Source: Roseibium suaedae (GTDB lineage: Bacteria; Pseudomonadota; Alphaproteobacteria; Rhizobiales; Stappiaceae). From it: a stretch of DNA of 64,000 nucleotides. The notes under the pieces were generated by a model, which worked only from the letters and a program-made list of their open reading frames with translations, ran no database searches and was not told where the DNA came from. Positions 1 to 8,544 of the stretch are shown piece after piece. Every line of letters starts with the position of its first letter. Position 1 is the first letter of the stretch. The stretch is from positions 124,001 through 188,000 of the forward strand of contig NZ_FRBW01000002.1 in NCBI RefSeq assembly GCF_900142725.1, read 5' to 3'. The translations under genes and the position numbers were made by a program.

Positions 1-846
1 GGCAATGAACGGCATCTGGAAGGTGAGCGCATAGAGGCCATTGAACAGATTGTCGATCTGAGACGTGCTGGGCACTGCTGTCAGCAGCGATAGATTGTTG
101 ATGTAGGTGCGGCTTTTGCCTTCGAACTGATTATAGGCAATGTTGACGATCGAGCGGCGCACCTGGTTCCCACCACCGCCAACGATCATCTTCAGCCCGT
201 CGTCATTGACCTGCGGCCAGATCTGATAGGTCTGGTTCCGGGTGTTATAGTCGGCAACCCGCCGGTCAATTGCCTGAAGCAGGGTTGGCTGGTTGGGAGG
301 GGGAGGATTCACCTGCCCCTGCCTTGCCTGATCGAACAGGCTGCCGGGAGCGGCAAAGAGCTGGTCGATTTCCGCAGCCCCCTGAATAACGGGAATGTAG
401 CTGATCACGAAGGCCACAAGCCTGCGCCCATAGCGCTGTGCATCATCCGAAGAAAGGCTCTTGGTCTGGCAATAGTATGACGTGATCTTGGTGATCTCGG
501 ACACGGCGGTGAAGTCGAAGATCGACTGCTGGGCCAGATCCGAGCCGCTCAGGTCACAACCGGCCGAAATACAGGCCTGATTGGCAGTGCAGGCTTGGAG
601 CCGCCGCAGAGGATACTGCCCTGCCGGGTCCGGGGTCGCCTTGAAGGCAAAGCCCAGAACCGTGAAATCGAGCGGATAGGAATCCTCGGCCAGATGTTTC
701 CGGCACGCAGGAGATTTCAGAAAGGGATAGGGCTCAGGATCGCCCAGATTTCCGGAGTCCTCGAGCCGCGCCGTCAGATTGTCATGCAACGACGTGCTGA
801 CAGCCTGAAAGTTCGGGCTCAGTCCAGTTGTGAAGGTCACGCGCAT
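1..846 (-). CDS. Unrecognised protein, 3' end cut by the window edge
   Basis: Reading the minus strand from an ATG at 846 gives 282 codons with no stop, running off the left edge. An AGGA Shine-Dalgarno lies about 7 bases upstream of this ATG, and the other nearby ATG hits a stop within five codons. The visible part has no signal peptide or membrane segment. It starts MRVTFTTGLSPNFQAVSTSL and contains six cysteines in the first half, including a cluster around residues 87-105, and a proline-rich stretch near residue 188. Codon use looks like that of neighbouring genes. I do not recognise a family. It lies downstream of the DUF2155 gene on the same strand, with a strong hairpin between them. 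Confidence 0.6.
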   Translation of the reverse strand, partial: MRVTFTTGLSPNFQAVSTSLHDNLTARLEDSGNLGDPEPYPFLKSPACRKHLAEDSYPLDFTVLGFAFKATPDPAGQYPLRRLQACTANQACISAGCDLSGSDLAQQSIFDFTAVSEITKITSYYCQTKSLSSDDAQRYGRRLVAFVISYIPVIQGAAEIDQLFAAPGSLFDQARQGQVNPPPPNQPTLLQAIDRRVADYNTRNQTYQIWPQVNDDGLKMIVGGGGNQVRRSIVNIAYNQFEGKSRTYINNLSLLTAVPSTSQIDNLFNGLYALTFQMPFIA

Positions 847-935
847 CCCATTGTCCTTTCGCTATTCGGGCCGCCCACGAATGGGACGCCCGCGAAAGAA
901 CGATGTGACACTGCAGCCGTGCAAATGTGCAGACA

Positions 936-958
936 GGCAGGCAGTTCCCCTGCCTGCC
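936..958 (-). terminator. Hairpin between the DUF2155 gene and the unknown partial gene
   Basis: A perfect 9-bp inverted repeat (GGCAGGCAG / CTGCCTGCC, 5-base loop) lies just after the DUF2155 stop at 965. There is no T-run, so it could be a weak terminator or an RNA-stabilising stem. Confidence 0.4.
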
Positions 959-964
959 GGAAGA

Positions 965-1522
965 TCAAGGTTTGGCGGAAGGCACCTTGATGCCGCCCTG
1001 GCTGCCGTCATCGGGACCAGCAAGCGGATCCTGGTCGGCTGGGGTTTCCTGCGTGACCGGAGGGCCGTCGTAATTGGCGGGGGGCGGAACCGCGGAGGAC
1101 GTCTTGCAGTCCGTCAGCCACACGTCATAGACCGGGTGCTCGACACCGGAAAGGCCGGGGCTTGCCGCATACATCCAGCCGGAGAAGATCCGGCGGACCT
1201 CGTTGTTGAGCGTGATTTCATCGACCTGAACGAAGCCGGTCGTCAGCGGATTTTCCGTCGCCGGGCGCGTGTGGCAGACCTTGGGGGTCACCTGCAGCGC
1301 GCCGAACTGGACGGTCTCGCCAATATAGACGTCAAACGAAATTATCCGGCCGGTGATCTTGTCCAGACCGGAGAAAACCGCGACAGGATTCTCGATGATC
1401 TCGTCGGCCATTGCGGCGCTTGCCGGATATCCGAAAGCCGCAGAAAGCCCGAGAAGGCCTGCGGCCATCGTCCGGGTCTTGAGAAAAGGCCGCATTATCT
1501 TGCTCATCTCGTGAAGGCGCAT
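965..1522 (-). CDS. DUF2155 domain-containing exported protein
   Basis: This 185-residue protein has an N-terminal signal peptide ending near ASAAMADE. The body matches what I know of the DUF2155 family of alphaproteobacteria, including the segment FSGWMYAASPGLSGVEHPVY followed by DVWLTDC. Two cysteines in the mature part could form a disulfide, consistent with a periplasmic location. The C-terminal 35 residues are proline- and acid-rich and probably disordered. No biochemical function is established for the family. The start is uncertain: an in-frame ATG at 1507 (MSKIMRPFL) gives a more conventional signal peptide, and neither site has a strong Shine-Dalgarno. It is transcribed in the same direction as valS upstream, but a hairpin separates them. 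Confidence 0.8.
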   Translation of the reverse strand: MRLHEMSKIMRPFLKTRTMAAGLLGLSAAFGYPASAAMADEIIENPVAVFSGLDKITGRIISFDVYIGETVQFGALQVTPKVCHTRPATENPLTTGFVQVDEITLNNEVRRIFSGWMYAASPGLSGVEHPVYDVWLTDCKTSSAVPPPANYDGPPVTQETPADQDPLAGPDDGSQGGIKVPSAKP

Positions 1523-1574
1523 CGAATCACAATCTGCCGGTTTGTCACCATTTCAAGGGCGGTAGCATCGGAAT

Positions 1575-1609
1575 AAGGCCCGGAAAAGACAAGAGCTCCG
1601 CCGGGCCTT
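1575..1609 (-). terminator. Probable valS terminator
   Basis: A 9-bp inverted repeat (AAGGCCCGG / CCGGGCCTT) lies about 20 bases after the valS stop. On the minus strand it is followed only by TTATTCC, so the T-tract is weak. Confidence 0.45.
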
Positions 1610-1629
1610 CATTCCATGTCACCAAAAGA

Positions 1630-4560
1630 TCAGCCGATCTCCGCCAGGCGGGACAGGGCGACCTTGATCTTAGCCAGCTTGCCTTCGGCTTCGGCGATCT
1701 TTTCCTTCTCGCCGTCGACAACGTCTTCAGGAGCCTTGGCGAGGAAGCCCGGGTTGGACAGCTTCTTCTCGATCTTCGAGATTTCAGCTTCCAGCTTGCC
1801 GGCATCCTTGGTCAGGCGGGCCTGTTCAGCAGCAAGGTCGATGATGCCTTCCAGCGGAATGCAGAAGGTAGCCTCACCAACGATGATCTGAGCCGATCCG
1901 GCCGGAGCGGCATCCGCGATGGCAATGCCTTCGGCGCGGGCAAGACGCTGGATCGCAGCCTCATGGGTGGCGATCCGGGCCTTGGTCACGTCGTTTGCAC
2001 CGACCACGACCAGCTGCACCTTGGCCCCTGCCGGAATGTTCATCTCGGCGCGCACAGAGCGGATTTCCGAAATCAGGCTCACCAGCCAGTTGATCTCGCT
2101 GGCTGCTGCTTCATCGGAAACTTCAGCCTTCGGCCATTGGGTCAGGGCCAGAAGCCGGTCTGCCTTCACACCCGCATCGCCCATGCGCTCCCACAACTCT
2201 TCCGTGAGGAACGGCATGAAGGGGTGGAGGATCTTGAGGATCTCGTCCATGGCCCAGGCAGCGGTGGCGCGGGTCTCGGCCTTGGCTGCCTCATCGTCAC
2301 CGTTGAACACCGGCTTGGCCAGTTCCAGGAACCAGTCGCAATAGGTGTTCCAGACGAAGCGGTAGACACCGGCGCAAGCATCGTTGAAGCGGAAGCCTTC
2401 CAGAGCCTCGGTCACTTCCGCTGCACACTTGCCGACTTCCGTCGCAATCCAGCGGTTGAGGGTCTGGGTCGTGGTGGACGGATCAAATCCGGCCACGCGC
2501 TGGCACTCGTTCATCTCGGCAAAGCGCGCCGCGTTCCACAGCTTGGTGGCAAAGCGCTGGCCGCCTTCGGCTGCCTGATCGGACATGCGCAGGAACCGGC
2601 GGCCCTGCACTTCCTGGCTGGCAAGCGCATAACGGGTCGCATCGGCGCCGTAGCGGTCGATCAGGTCGAGCGGATCGATCACGTTGCCGACGGACTTGGA
2701 CATCTTCTTGCCCTGGGCGTCGACCACGATCGAGTTGAAATAGACCGTGTCGAACGGCACTTCCTTCATGAAGTGCAGGCCCTGCATCATCATCCGGGCA
2801 ACCCAGAAGAAGATGATGTCGAGACCGGTGATCAGCACGTCGGTCTTGTAGTAACGCTCCAGTTCCGGCGTCTGGTTCGGCCAGCCAAGGGTCGAGAACG
2901 GCCACAGGGCGGAGGAGAACCAGGTGTCGAGCACATCCGGGTCACGGGTCAGCGTCTTGCCGCCGGCCATCTCGATGGCCTTCTCTTCGCTTTCCGCGCA
3001 GTATTCCTTGCCGTCTTCGTCATACCAGACCGGGATCTGGTGACCCCACCAGAGCTGGCGAGAAATGCACCAGGGCTGAATGTCGTCCAGCCAGTGGAAG
3101 TAGACCTTCTCGGCATTGCCCGGAACGAGCTTGGTGGCGCCGTCCTGAACGGCCTTCAGGGCCGGTTCCGCCAGAACCTTGGCATCAACGAACCACTGAT
3201 CGGTCAGCATCGGCTCGATGACGACCTTGGAGCGGTCGCCATAGGGCTGCATGATCTTCTTGGCCTCGACCATCGGCAGAAGCGCCGGGGCTTCCTCGTC
3301 TTCGCCAAGTGCGCGGACGACAGCCTTGCCGGCAACGGTCCACTCGGGCGCACGGCCCTTCATCCAGGCAACATCCTGATGATCAGCCGGCACCATGACC
3401 GCCAGACCTTCTGCGGTGATCTGGTCGATGACGCGCTTGCGGGCCTCATACCGGTCCAGACCGCGCAGGTCTTCCGGTACGATGTTGATCGCATCAACTT
3501 CGTTGATCGTGAAGGCAGCGCCTTCAATGATCGCCTGTGCCTTGGCCGCTTCTTCCGCATAGGGCGCACCGTCAGCGCGCATGGCGCCCTTGGTGTCCAT
3601 CAGGCGGTACATCGGAATGTTGTTGCGCTGAGCAACGCCATTGTCGTTGAAGTCATGAGCGCCGGTGATCTTCACCGCGCCGGAGCCAAAGGTCGGATCC
3701 GGATACTCGTCGGTGATGATCGGGATCAGACGGCGGTGCTCTTTCGGGCCGACCGGGATCTCGCACAGCTTGCCGATGATCGGCTTGTAACGCTCGTCAT
3801 CCGGATGAACGGCAACAGCGCCGTCGCCGAGCATGGTTTCCGGACGGGTCGTGGCGATGGAGATATAGTCGCGGGTCTCGCGGAGGGTAACGTTCCCCTC
3901 TTCGTCCTTCTCGACATATTCATAGGTCTCGCCGCCAGCCAGCGGATACTTGAAGTGCCACATGTGGCCATCGGACTCGATGTTTTCGACTTCAAGGTCG
4001 GAAATCGCGGTCTCGAACTTCGGATCCCAGTTCACCAGACGCTTGGACCGGTAGATCAGGCCTTCGTTGTAAAGATCGACGAACACCTTGAGCACCGCAG
4101 CCGACAAGTTCGGCGACATGGTGAATTCGGTCCGGCTCCAGTCGCAGGAGGCGCCGAGACGCTTCAGCTGGCCAAGGATCGTGCCTTCCGACTTGCGCTT
4201 CTGTTCCCAGACGCGCTCGACAAAGGCTTCACGGCCCATTTCCCGGCGGCCCGGCTGCTGGGTCTGCATCAGCTCACGCTCGACAACCATCTGGGTCGCA
4301 ATGCCCGCATGGTCGGTGCCCGGCTGCCACAGAACGTCATAGCCCTGCATGCGCTTCCAGCGGATCAGAATGTCCTGCAGCGTATTATTGAGGGCGTGGC
4401 CCATGTGCAGGGACCCAGTCACGTTCGGCGGCGGGATCACGATGGTAAAGGCGTCCGCGCCTTCCTTGGCGCCGGCTCCAGCCTTGAAGGCTTCCGCCTT
4501 TTCCCAATTCTCATAGATCCGCGGTTCAACGCTCGCCGCGTCGTAGGTCTTCTCAAGCAT
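1630..4560 (-). CDS. valS: Valyl-tRNA synthetase
   Basis: This 976-residue class I aminoacyl-tRNA synthetase charges tRNA-Val in the cytoplasm. The HIGH-type motif appears in PPNVTGSLHMGHALN and the KMSKS loop in GKKMSKSVGN. A large editing (CP1) domain lies between them, and a C-terminal coiled coil ends LAKIKVALSRLAEIG. The length fits the family. I placed the start at 4560 (MLEKTYDAASVEPRIYENW), where homology to ValS begins. The open frame extends further upstream to 4749, but that stretch reads as non-homologous sequence and contains the popZ terminator hairpin. A long open frame on the opposite strand is a codon-bias shadow. Confidence 0.97.
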   Translation of the reverse strand: MLEKTYDAASVEPRIYENWEKAEAFKAGAGAKEGADAFTIVIPPPNVTGSLHMGHALNNTLQDILIRWKRMQGYDVLWQPGTDHAGIATQMVVERELMQTQQPGRREMGREAFVERVWEQKRKSEGTILGQLKRLGASCDWSRTEFTMSPNLSAAVLKVFVDLYNEGLIYRSKRLVNWDPKFETAISDLEVENIESDGHMWHFKYPLAGGETYEYVEKDEEGNVTLRETRDYISIATTRPETMLGDGAVAVHPDDERYKPIIGKLCEIPVGPKEHRRLIPIITDEYPDPTFGSGAVKITGAHDFNDNGVAQRNNIPMYRLMDTKGAMRADGAPYAEEAAKAQAIIEGAAFTINEVDAINIVPEDLRGLDRYEARKRVIDQITAEGLAVMVPADHQDVAWMKGRAPEWTVAGKAVVRALGEDEEAPALLPMVEAKKIMQPYGDRSKVVIEPMLTDQWFVDAKVLAEPALKAVQDGATKLVPGNAEKVYFHWLDDIQPWCISRQLWWGHQIPVWYDEDGKEYCAESEEKAIEMAGGKTLTRDPDVLDTWFSSALWPFSTLGWPNQTPELERYYKTDVLITGLDIIFFWVARMMMQGLHFMKEVPFDTVYFNSIVVDAQGKKMSKSVGNVIDPLDLIDRYGADATRYALASQEVQGRRFLRMSDQAAEGGQRFATKLWNAARFAEMNECQRVAGFDPSTTTQTLNRWIATEVGKCAAEVTEALEGFRFNDACAGVYRFVWNTYCDWFLELAKPVFNGDDEAAKAETRATAAWAMDEILKILHPFMPFLTEELWERMGDAGVKADRLLALTQWPKAEVSDEAAASEINWLVSLISEIRSVRAEMNIPAGAKVQLVVVGANDVTKARIATHEAAIQRLARAEGIAIADAAPAGSAQIIVGEATFCIPLEGIIDLAAEQARLTKDAGKLEAEISKIEKKLSNPGFLAKAPEDVVDGEKEKIAEAEGKLAKIKVALSRLAEIG

Positions 4561-4721
4561 GGAAAAATCTCGGGCAAATGTGTGATTGAGCCGTGTAAAT
4601 CGGATGCGGCCGGTCAAGTCAACAGGAGTCAGGGGCAGAGCCAGGGAATTGCCCCTGGAAGGGTCCTTGGAAAGGACAAGGGAAGCGTCAGAGGAGCGGG
4701 CTTTCGCTTGCGGTGAAAAGC

Positions 4722-4747
4722 AAAACGCCGCCCTCGTCAGGCGGCGC
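4722..4747 (-). terminator. popZ terminator
   Basis: A CGCCGCC / GGCGGCG stem with a 7-base loop, followed on the minus strand by TTTTGCTTTT, lies about 25 bases after the popZ stop. It separates popZ from valS. Confidence 0.7.
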
Positions 4748-4770
4748 AAATGCCATCTCGAAGGACCGGC

Positions 4771-5538
4771 TCAGCGCCGGCGGGTAACCCGCTCGATTTC
4801 CTTCTGGACAAGCTGCTCCACCAGCACCGGCAGGTTCTGGTCCAGCCATGCCTTCAGCATCGGGCGCAGCATGTCCTTGATCAGGTCTTCCACCGTCTGG
4901 GCATTGCCTACATAGAGGCTTGCCAGATTGCTGAAGGCCGCATTGACCGCTTCCCCGGTCTGATCGGAGGTCAGCGGATCGTCATCTTCCATGTCCGGCA
5001 GGTCACCGGCGGGAACCGGCTTGGCCGAAGTGAAGGACGAAGCCTTGGGAGCAGGACGGGCGGGAGCGGCAGCAGCGGCCACTTCCAGAGCCTCCATGGC
5101 GCTTGCCATGTCGACTTCATCGTCCTCATCTTCCTCTTCCGGCGCGAAGGTGACGTCGTTTTCCTCGATCGCTTCCGCGATCTCGTCTTCGGCGACATCG
5201 TCTTCGGAAAGCGCCAGATCTTCCGTCAGCTCGAGAACGTCTTCCTCGTCCTCTTCGGCCGCTGCCATTGCAGCTTCCATGTCGTTGTCGGCTGCCGCTT
5301 CATCCAGATCATCGTCACCACCGTCCATATCGAACAGCTTGTCGAGATCGTCCTGAGACATTTCCGTCGCGTCGCCCATGTCGTCCTCTACCTCGAAGTC
5401 CGCAGGGTTTTCGTCTAGATCCGCAGAGCCAGCAGCCCCTGCCTGCTCAGCCGGGGCTTCCTCATCGGATATGATACGGCGGATCGATGCGAGGATTTCC
5501 TCCATCGACGGCTCTTCAGCCGGACTCGCCTTCGCCAT
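4771..5538 (-). CDS. popZ: PopZ-like pole-organising protein (DUF2497)
   Basis: The protein has 255 residues and the three-part PopZ layout. A short N-terminal helix (EEPSMEEILASIRRIISDEE) is the partner-binding region of the family. A long low-complexity middle rich in Asp, Glu and Ala follows (roughly residues 25-150). A helical C-terminus (DLIKDMLRPMLKAWLDQNLP, then a basic end ERVTRRR) corresponds to the oligomerisation domain. In Caulobacter, PopZ forms the polar matrix that anchors the chromosome origin through ParB. Here that role is inferred from homology. The start at 5538 has a strong GGGGGAAGG Shine-Dalgarno. The frame could begin 11 codons earlier, but without such support. The middle region is longer and more acidic than in Caulobacter. 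Confidence 0.85.
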   Translation of the reverse strand: MAKASPAEEPSMEEILASIRRIISDEEAPAEQAGAAGSADLDENPADFEVEDDMGDATEMSQDDLDKLFDMDGGDDDLDEAAADNDMEAAMAAAEEDEEDVLELTEDLALSEDDVAEDEIAEAIEENDVTFAPEEEDEDDEVDMASAMEALEVAAAAAPARPAPKASSFTSAKPVPAGDLPDMEDDDPLTSDQTGEAVNAAFSNLASLYVGNAQTVEDLIKDMLRPMLKAWLDQNLPVLVEQLVQKEIERVTRRR

Positions 5539-5589
5539 GCCTTCCCCCAGGGTACAAATTCGGCAACACACGAATCGCCCAGAACAATC

Positions 5590-5604
5590 TGAACGAACAG
5601 TTAA
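5590..5604 (-). promoter_or_regulatory. Possible degenerate CtrA box upstream of popZ
   Basis: On the minus strand the sequence reads TTAA-N7-TTCA, one base off the TTAA-N7-TTAA CtrA consensus. It lies about 55 bases upstream of the popZ start. Such near matches occur by chance, so this is weak. Confidence 0.25.
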
Positions 5605-5749
5605 CCGAAATTATAGGCCGAGGGCGATGCCTGCGTGAACCCGCTCGACCGGCGTCCCTTCCCTTTTCCCCCTTTTAAAGCACTTGGAACCTTGAGCTTC
5701 GCCTTGGAGGCTCCGGGCCAAATCCAGAGTTCAGGGAGACAATAACGCG

Positions 5750-5778
5750 ACAGGCGCCGGTTTTGGACCAGCGCCTGT
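5750..5778 (-). terminator. Putative terminator after the TolC-type gene
   Basis: An 8-bp perfect stem (ACAGGCGC / GCGCCTGT) lies about 40 bases after the TolC-type stop codon at 5817. The following sequence on the minus strand is only modestly T-rich. Confidence 0.4.
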
Positions 5779-5816
5779 TGCAAGGGTTACCACTTCACGA
5801 AAGGGAAGCCTAAGTT

Positions 5817-7172
5817 TTAACGGCCATCCGGGGTACGCAGGCCGAACCACTTGTCACGAACGGCGGTGTAATGTTCCTTCGGCTTGTAGTGGGTCACCTG
5901 AAGGTTGAGCACCTCTGCATCGAGACGGCCAATCGCCGACACCAGCTGATAGCCGCCGACAATACGGTTGCGCTGGGCTGCCACCAGATTGACGCGCTGA
6001 TTGACCAGTTCGCGCTGCGCATCGAGCACATCCAGGGTCGTCCGCTGTCCGACGCGCTGCTCTTCGATCACACCGTCCAGCGCCAGCTTCTGCGCTTCCA
6101 CTGCGGACTGCGCCGCGCTGATGGAGGCTTCGGCCGCCTGATAGACGCCCCAGGCGGAAATCACGTTCGCACGAACCTGGGCACGCACCACATCGAGCTG
6201 GAGACGGGTCTGACCCAGCTCTTCCTTGGCCTGACGGACGCGGGAGCTGACGGATCCTGCCTGATAGATCGGGATCGTCACCCGTCCAACCACACTCGCG
6301 GTATTGGCCTGCGAAATGCTGGTGGAGGGGTTCCAGGAGCGGCCGACATTGCCTTCGACCGACACGGTCGGCAGCATTTCGCCTTCGATGGTCTTGACCG
6401 AGAAGATCGCCGCGTCGACCAGATGCTGGGACTGCTGGATTAACGGCTGCTGGTCTTCAGAGACCCGCAGCGCCTCATCGATGGACTTGGGAACCATGCG
6501 GCTGATGGATGTGTCCGCGGACAGGTTCTTGGCTTCCGTGCCGACGATCTGGCGATAGATGGCGCGGCTGGTGTTGAGATTCGCAAGCGCGGTGTTCAGG
6601 TTCGCCTGAGCTTCCGCCCGGCGCGCATCCGCCTGGGACACATCCGTCCGGGTGCCCTCACCCACATCGAATCTGTCCTTGGCAGCCCGCACCTGTTCCG
6701 CCAGAAACTGCAAGTCACTGCGCTGCAGGGAGACGAGAGCCGTGTCGCGGATCACGTCGACATAGGCCTGCGCGGCAGACAGAAGAACGTCCTGCTCGGT
6801 CGCGACGAGGCTTTCGCGCTGCGCCCGCACCAAGGCTTCGGCCTGACGGGTGGAATTGACGGTCCGGAAGCCGCGGAACAGCGCCTGGCTGACCGACAGA
6901 CCGATGGATGCGTTGTTCCGGTAGGTTTCGAATCCGTCCGAGCTTGCCCAGTTTCCGCCGCCCTGAACGGTGGCCGAAACCGTCGGCCTCCAACCGGCAA
7001 GCGCCTGCGGAACATTCTCGTCCACGCCGCGCAGCTGAGCCCGTGCGGCGTTCAGTGTCGGATTGTTGGAATAAGCAAGAGCAAGGGCTTCCTTGATCGT
7101 TTCTGCCTGTGCTGCGCCGGCTGCTCCGACCATAGCGATCGAAAACACCGCTGCCTTGACTGTTTTACGCAT
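5817..7172 (-). CDS. tolC: TolC-family outer-membrane efflux/secretion protein
   Basis: This 451-residue protein has a signal peptide (MRKTVKAAVFSIAMVGAAGAAQA). The mature start ETIKEALALAYSNNPTLNAA is typical of the TolC family, which forms a trimeric outer-membrane channel with a periplasmic alpha-barrel. Two internally similar halves are visible. Each contains the family's Gln/Ala-rich helices (for example GEGTRTDVSQADARRAEAQA and VGQRTTLDVLDAQRELVNQR). The length is normal for TolC. I chose the start at 7172 because it gives a clean signal peptide; the open frame extends 27 codons further upstream without one. The Pcm-like gene lies upstream on the same strand, a pairing I know from Rhizobiales genomes. 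It could serve type I secretion or RND efflux. Confidence 0.92.
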   Translation of the reverse strand: MRKTVKAAVFSIAMVGAAGAAQAETIKEALALAYSNNPTLNAARAQLRGVDENVPQALAGWRPTVSATVQGGGNWASSDGFETYRNNASIGLSVSQALFRGFRTVNSTRQAEALVRAQRESLVATEQDVLLSAAQAYVDVIRDTALVSLQRSDLQFLAEQVRAAKDRFDVGEGTRTDVSQADARRAEAQANLNTALANLNTSRAIYRQIVGTEAKNLSADTSISRMVPKSIDEALRVSEDQQPLIQQSQHLVDAAIFSVKTIEGEMLPTVSVEGNVGRSWNPSTSISQANTASVVGRVTIPIYQAGSVSSRVRQAKEELGQTRLQLDVVRAQVRANVISAWGVYQAAEASISAAQSAVEAQKLALDGVIEEQRVGQRTTLDVLDAQRELVNQRVNLVAAQRNRIVGGYQLVSAIGRLDAEVLNLQVTHYKPKEHYTAVRDKWFGLRTPDGR

Positions 7173-7335
7173 ACCCGCCCACGCTCCATGAAAGCCATGC
7201 TCACTATCAGGGGACCTAGGTAAACTGGCCAGTGTTTTCAGACAAGCAAACAAGGCACAAGAGGGGCTTATTTGTGGAACTGAGGCATATCGGCAACAGA
7301 TTCCGCCCTTGCCTCCGTCATTTCACCCACACAAC

Positions 7336-7367
7336 GAAAAAGGGAGCCGCCACAGGCAGCTCCCTTC
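7336..7367 (-). terminator. Rho-independent terminator after the Pcm-like gene
   Basis: A GGGAGC / GCTCCC stem followed on the minus strand by TTTTTCGTTG lies about 30 bases after the stop of the methyltransferase gene. This is a textbook intrinsic terminator. Confidence 0.85.
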
Positions 7368-7398
7368 AAAGTTCAGTGCACCAGACATCCGGCAGCGA

Positions 7399-8058
7399 TC
7401 AGAAAACGAATTCGGCGGCCTTTTCGAAGCCCGGCAGAACGCCTGCAGATGCGTTGAAGCCGAAGCGCGAAGACACGTTGCCGGCAGAGGCCCGATAGAC
7501 GCGGGCCGCAGCAGAACCGCCCCGGCCCTCGATCACGACGAGACGGCCACCATCCTTCAGCTGAGCCAGCAGGCTCTCCGGCAAAACGTCCACGGCACCG
7601 TCGATGACGATGGCATCATAGGGGCCTTCGGACGGGCAGCCGTCGGTCAGCTTGGCTTCGATCACGGCGGCATTCTCGATGCCGAGCTCCACCAGGATCT
7701 CACCGGCCTTGCGGGCCAGGTCCGGGTTTTCCTCGACCGCGACAACAGTTCCGGCCAGGCGGGAAAGAACAGCCGCGCCGTAACCCGTCGCAGCGCCAAC
7801 CACCATGACCATGTCGCCAGGACGCACTTCAGCGAGCTGCACCAGCTTGCCGAACAGATGCGGGATCATCAGGAAACGGCTGGCGGAGGTATCAACCGGC
7901 AGCTCTTCATCAATATAGGCAACAACCTGCTTGGATGCCGGAACGAAACGCTCACGGGGCACCCATTCCATCGCGTCCAGAATCCGGTGATCCGTCACAT
8001 CGTTGGTGCGAAGCTGGTTGTCCACCATCTTTCTGCGGGACTGTGCAAAGTCAGTCAT
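7399..8058 (-). CDS. Protein-L-isoaspartate O-methyltransferase family protein
   Basis: The protein has 219 residues from the ATG at 8058 (MTDFAQSRRKMVDNQLRTND). An in-frame ATG four codons earlier is also possible. The methyltransferase core is seen in GDMVMVVGAATGYGAAVLSR (SAM-binding loop), VVAVEENPDLA and GPYDAIVIDGAVDVLPESLL. Upstream of it is the Pcm-like segment HRILDAMEWVPRERFVP. Classical Pcm repairs isoaspartyl residues in damaged proteins. This divergent alphaproteobacterial subgroup, usually found beside tolC, has no proven substrate that I know of. A strong intrinsic terminator follows it, so it is not co-transcribed with tolC unless there is read-through. Confidence 0.85.
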   Translation of the reverse strand: MTDFAQSRRKMVDNQLRTNDVTDHRILDAMEWVPRERFVPASKQVVAYIDEELPVDTSASRFLMIPHLFGKLVQLAEVRPGDMVMVVGAATGYGAAVLSRLAGTVVAVEENPDLARKAGEILVELGIENAAVIEAKLTDGCPSEGPYDAIVIDGAVDVLPESLLAQLKDGGRLVVIEGRGGSAAARVYRASAGNVSSRFGFNASAGVLPGFEKAAEFVF

Positions 8059-8302
8059 GTCGACCCTCATCTCGGTAGCCGGTCTCTCTCCCCCGGTTCA
8101 TTAGCGAGTGAGAGAGTGGCTGACAAGCGCCAGAATGCGCCCTTCCCCCAAGTGCCGTCAAATTGGTCATCCACATCCCTCGCTTTTTTACGCATTTGTC
8201 TTATTGAGCTTTTCCCAAGGCTCTGGTAATCACCTCGCCAGTCAGCCGGTTGACACCACAAACCGGCTAAGAACCGGCTTCATGCATGCGTTCGAAACGG
8301 AT

Positions 8303-8376
8303 GGCCTCTTGGCGGAGTGGTGACGCAGCGGATTGCAAATCCGTGTACGCCGGTTCGATTCCGGCAGAGGCCTCCA
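8303..8376 (+). tRNA. tRNA-Cys (GCA)
   Basis: The 74-base sequence folds as a cloverleaf. The acceptor stem is GGCCTCT/AGAGGCC with discriminator T and an encoded CCA. The anticodon stem-loop GGATTGCAAATCC contains GCA, and the T-arm is CCGGTTCGATTCCGG. Confidence 0.95.
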
Positions 8377-8544
8377 CTTCTTTTCCTGAAAATTCAGAAT
8401 ACGAAGCGCTGAACTAGGCAGATCTGTCTGTCCAATCAAGCCATGCAGCGCTTGCCCGGTGCAAACGCACCGTTCAAATTGCCTGCGCGGCCTGTGGGTG
8501 CTACGCGTCCGCAACGGACTTTCCCGCACAGGATTTGAGCTGAG

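Noticed and set aside
1963..4716. A 917-codon open frame on the plus strand opposite valS
   Set aside because: It lies entirely antisense to a well-conserved valS. High-GC codon bias leaves such frames open, and its residues show no motif.
8377..8544. A cobalamin riboswitch upstream of cobC
   Set aside because: No B12 box or conserved core could be found; only a short CCTGTG/CACAGG hairpin is visible.
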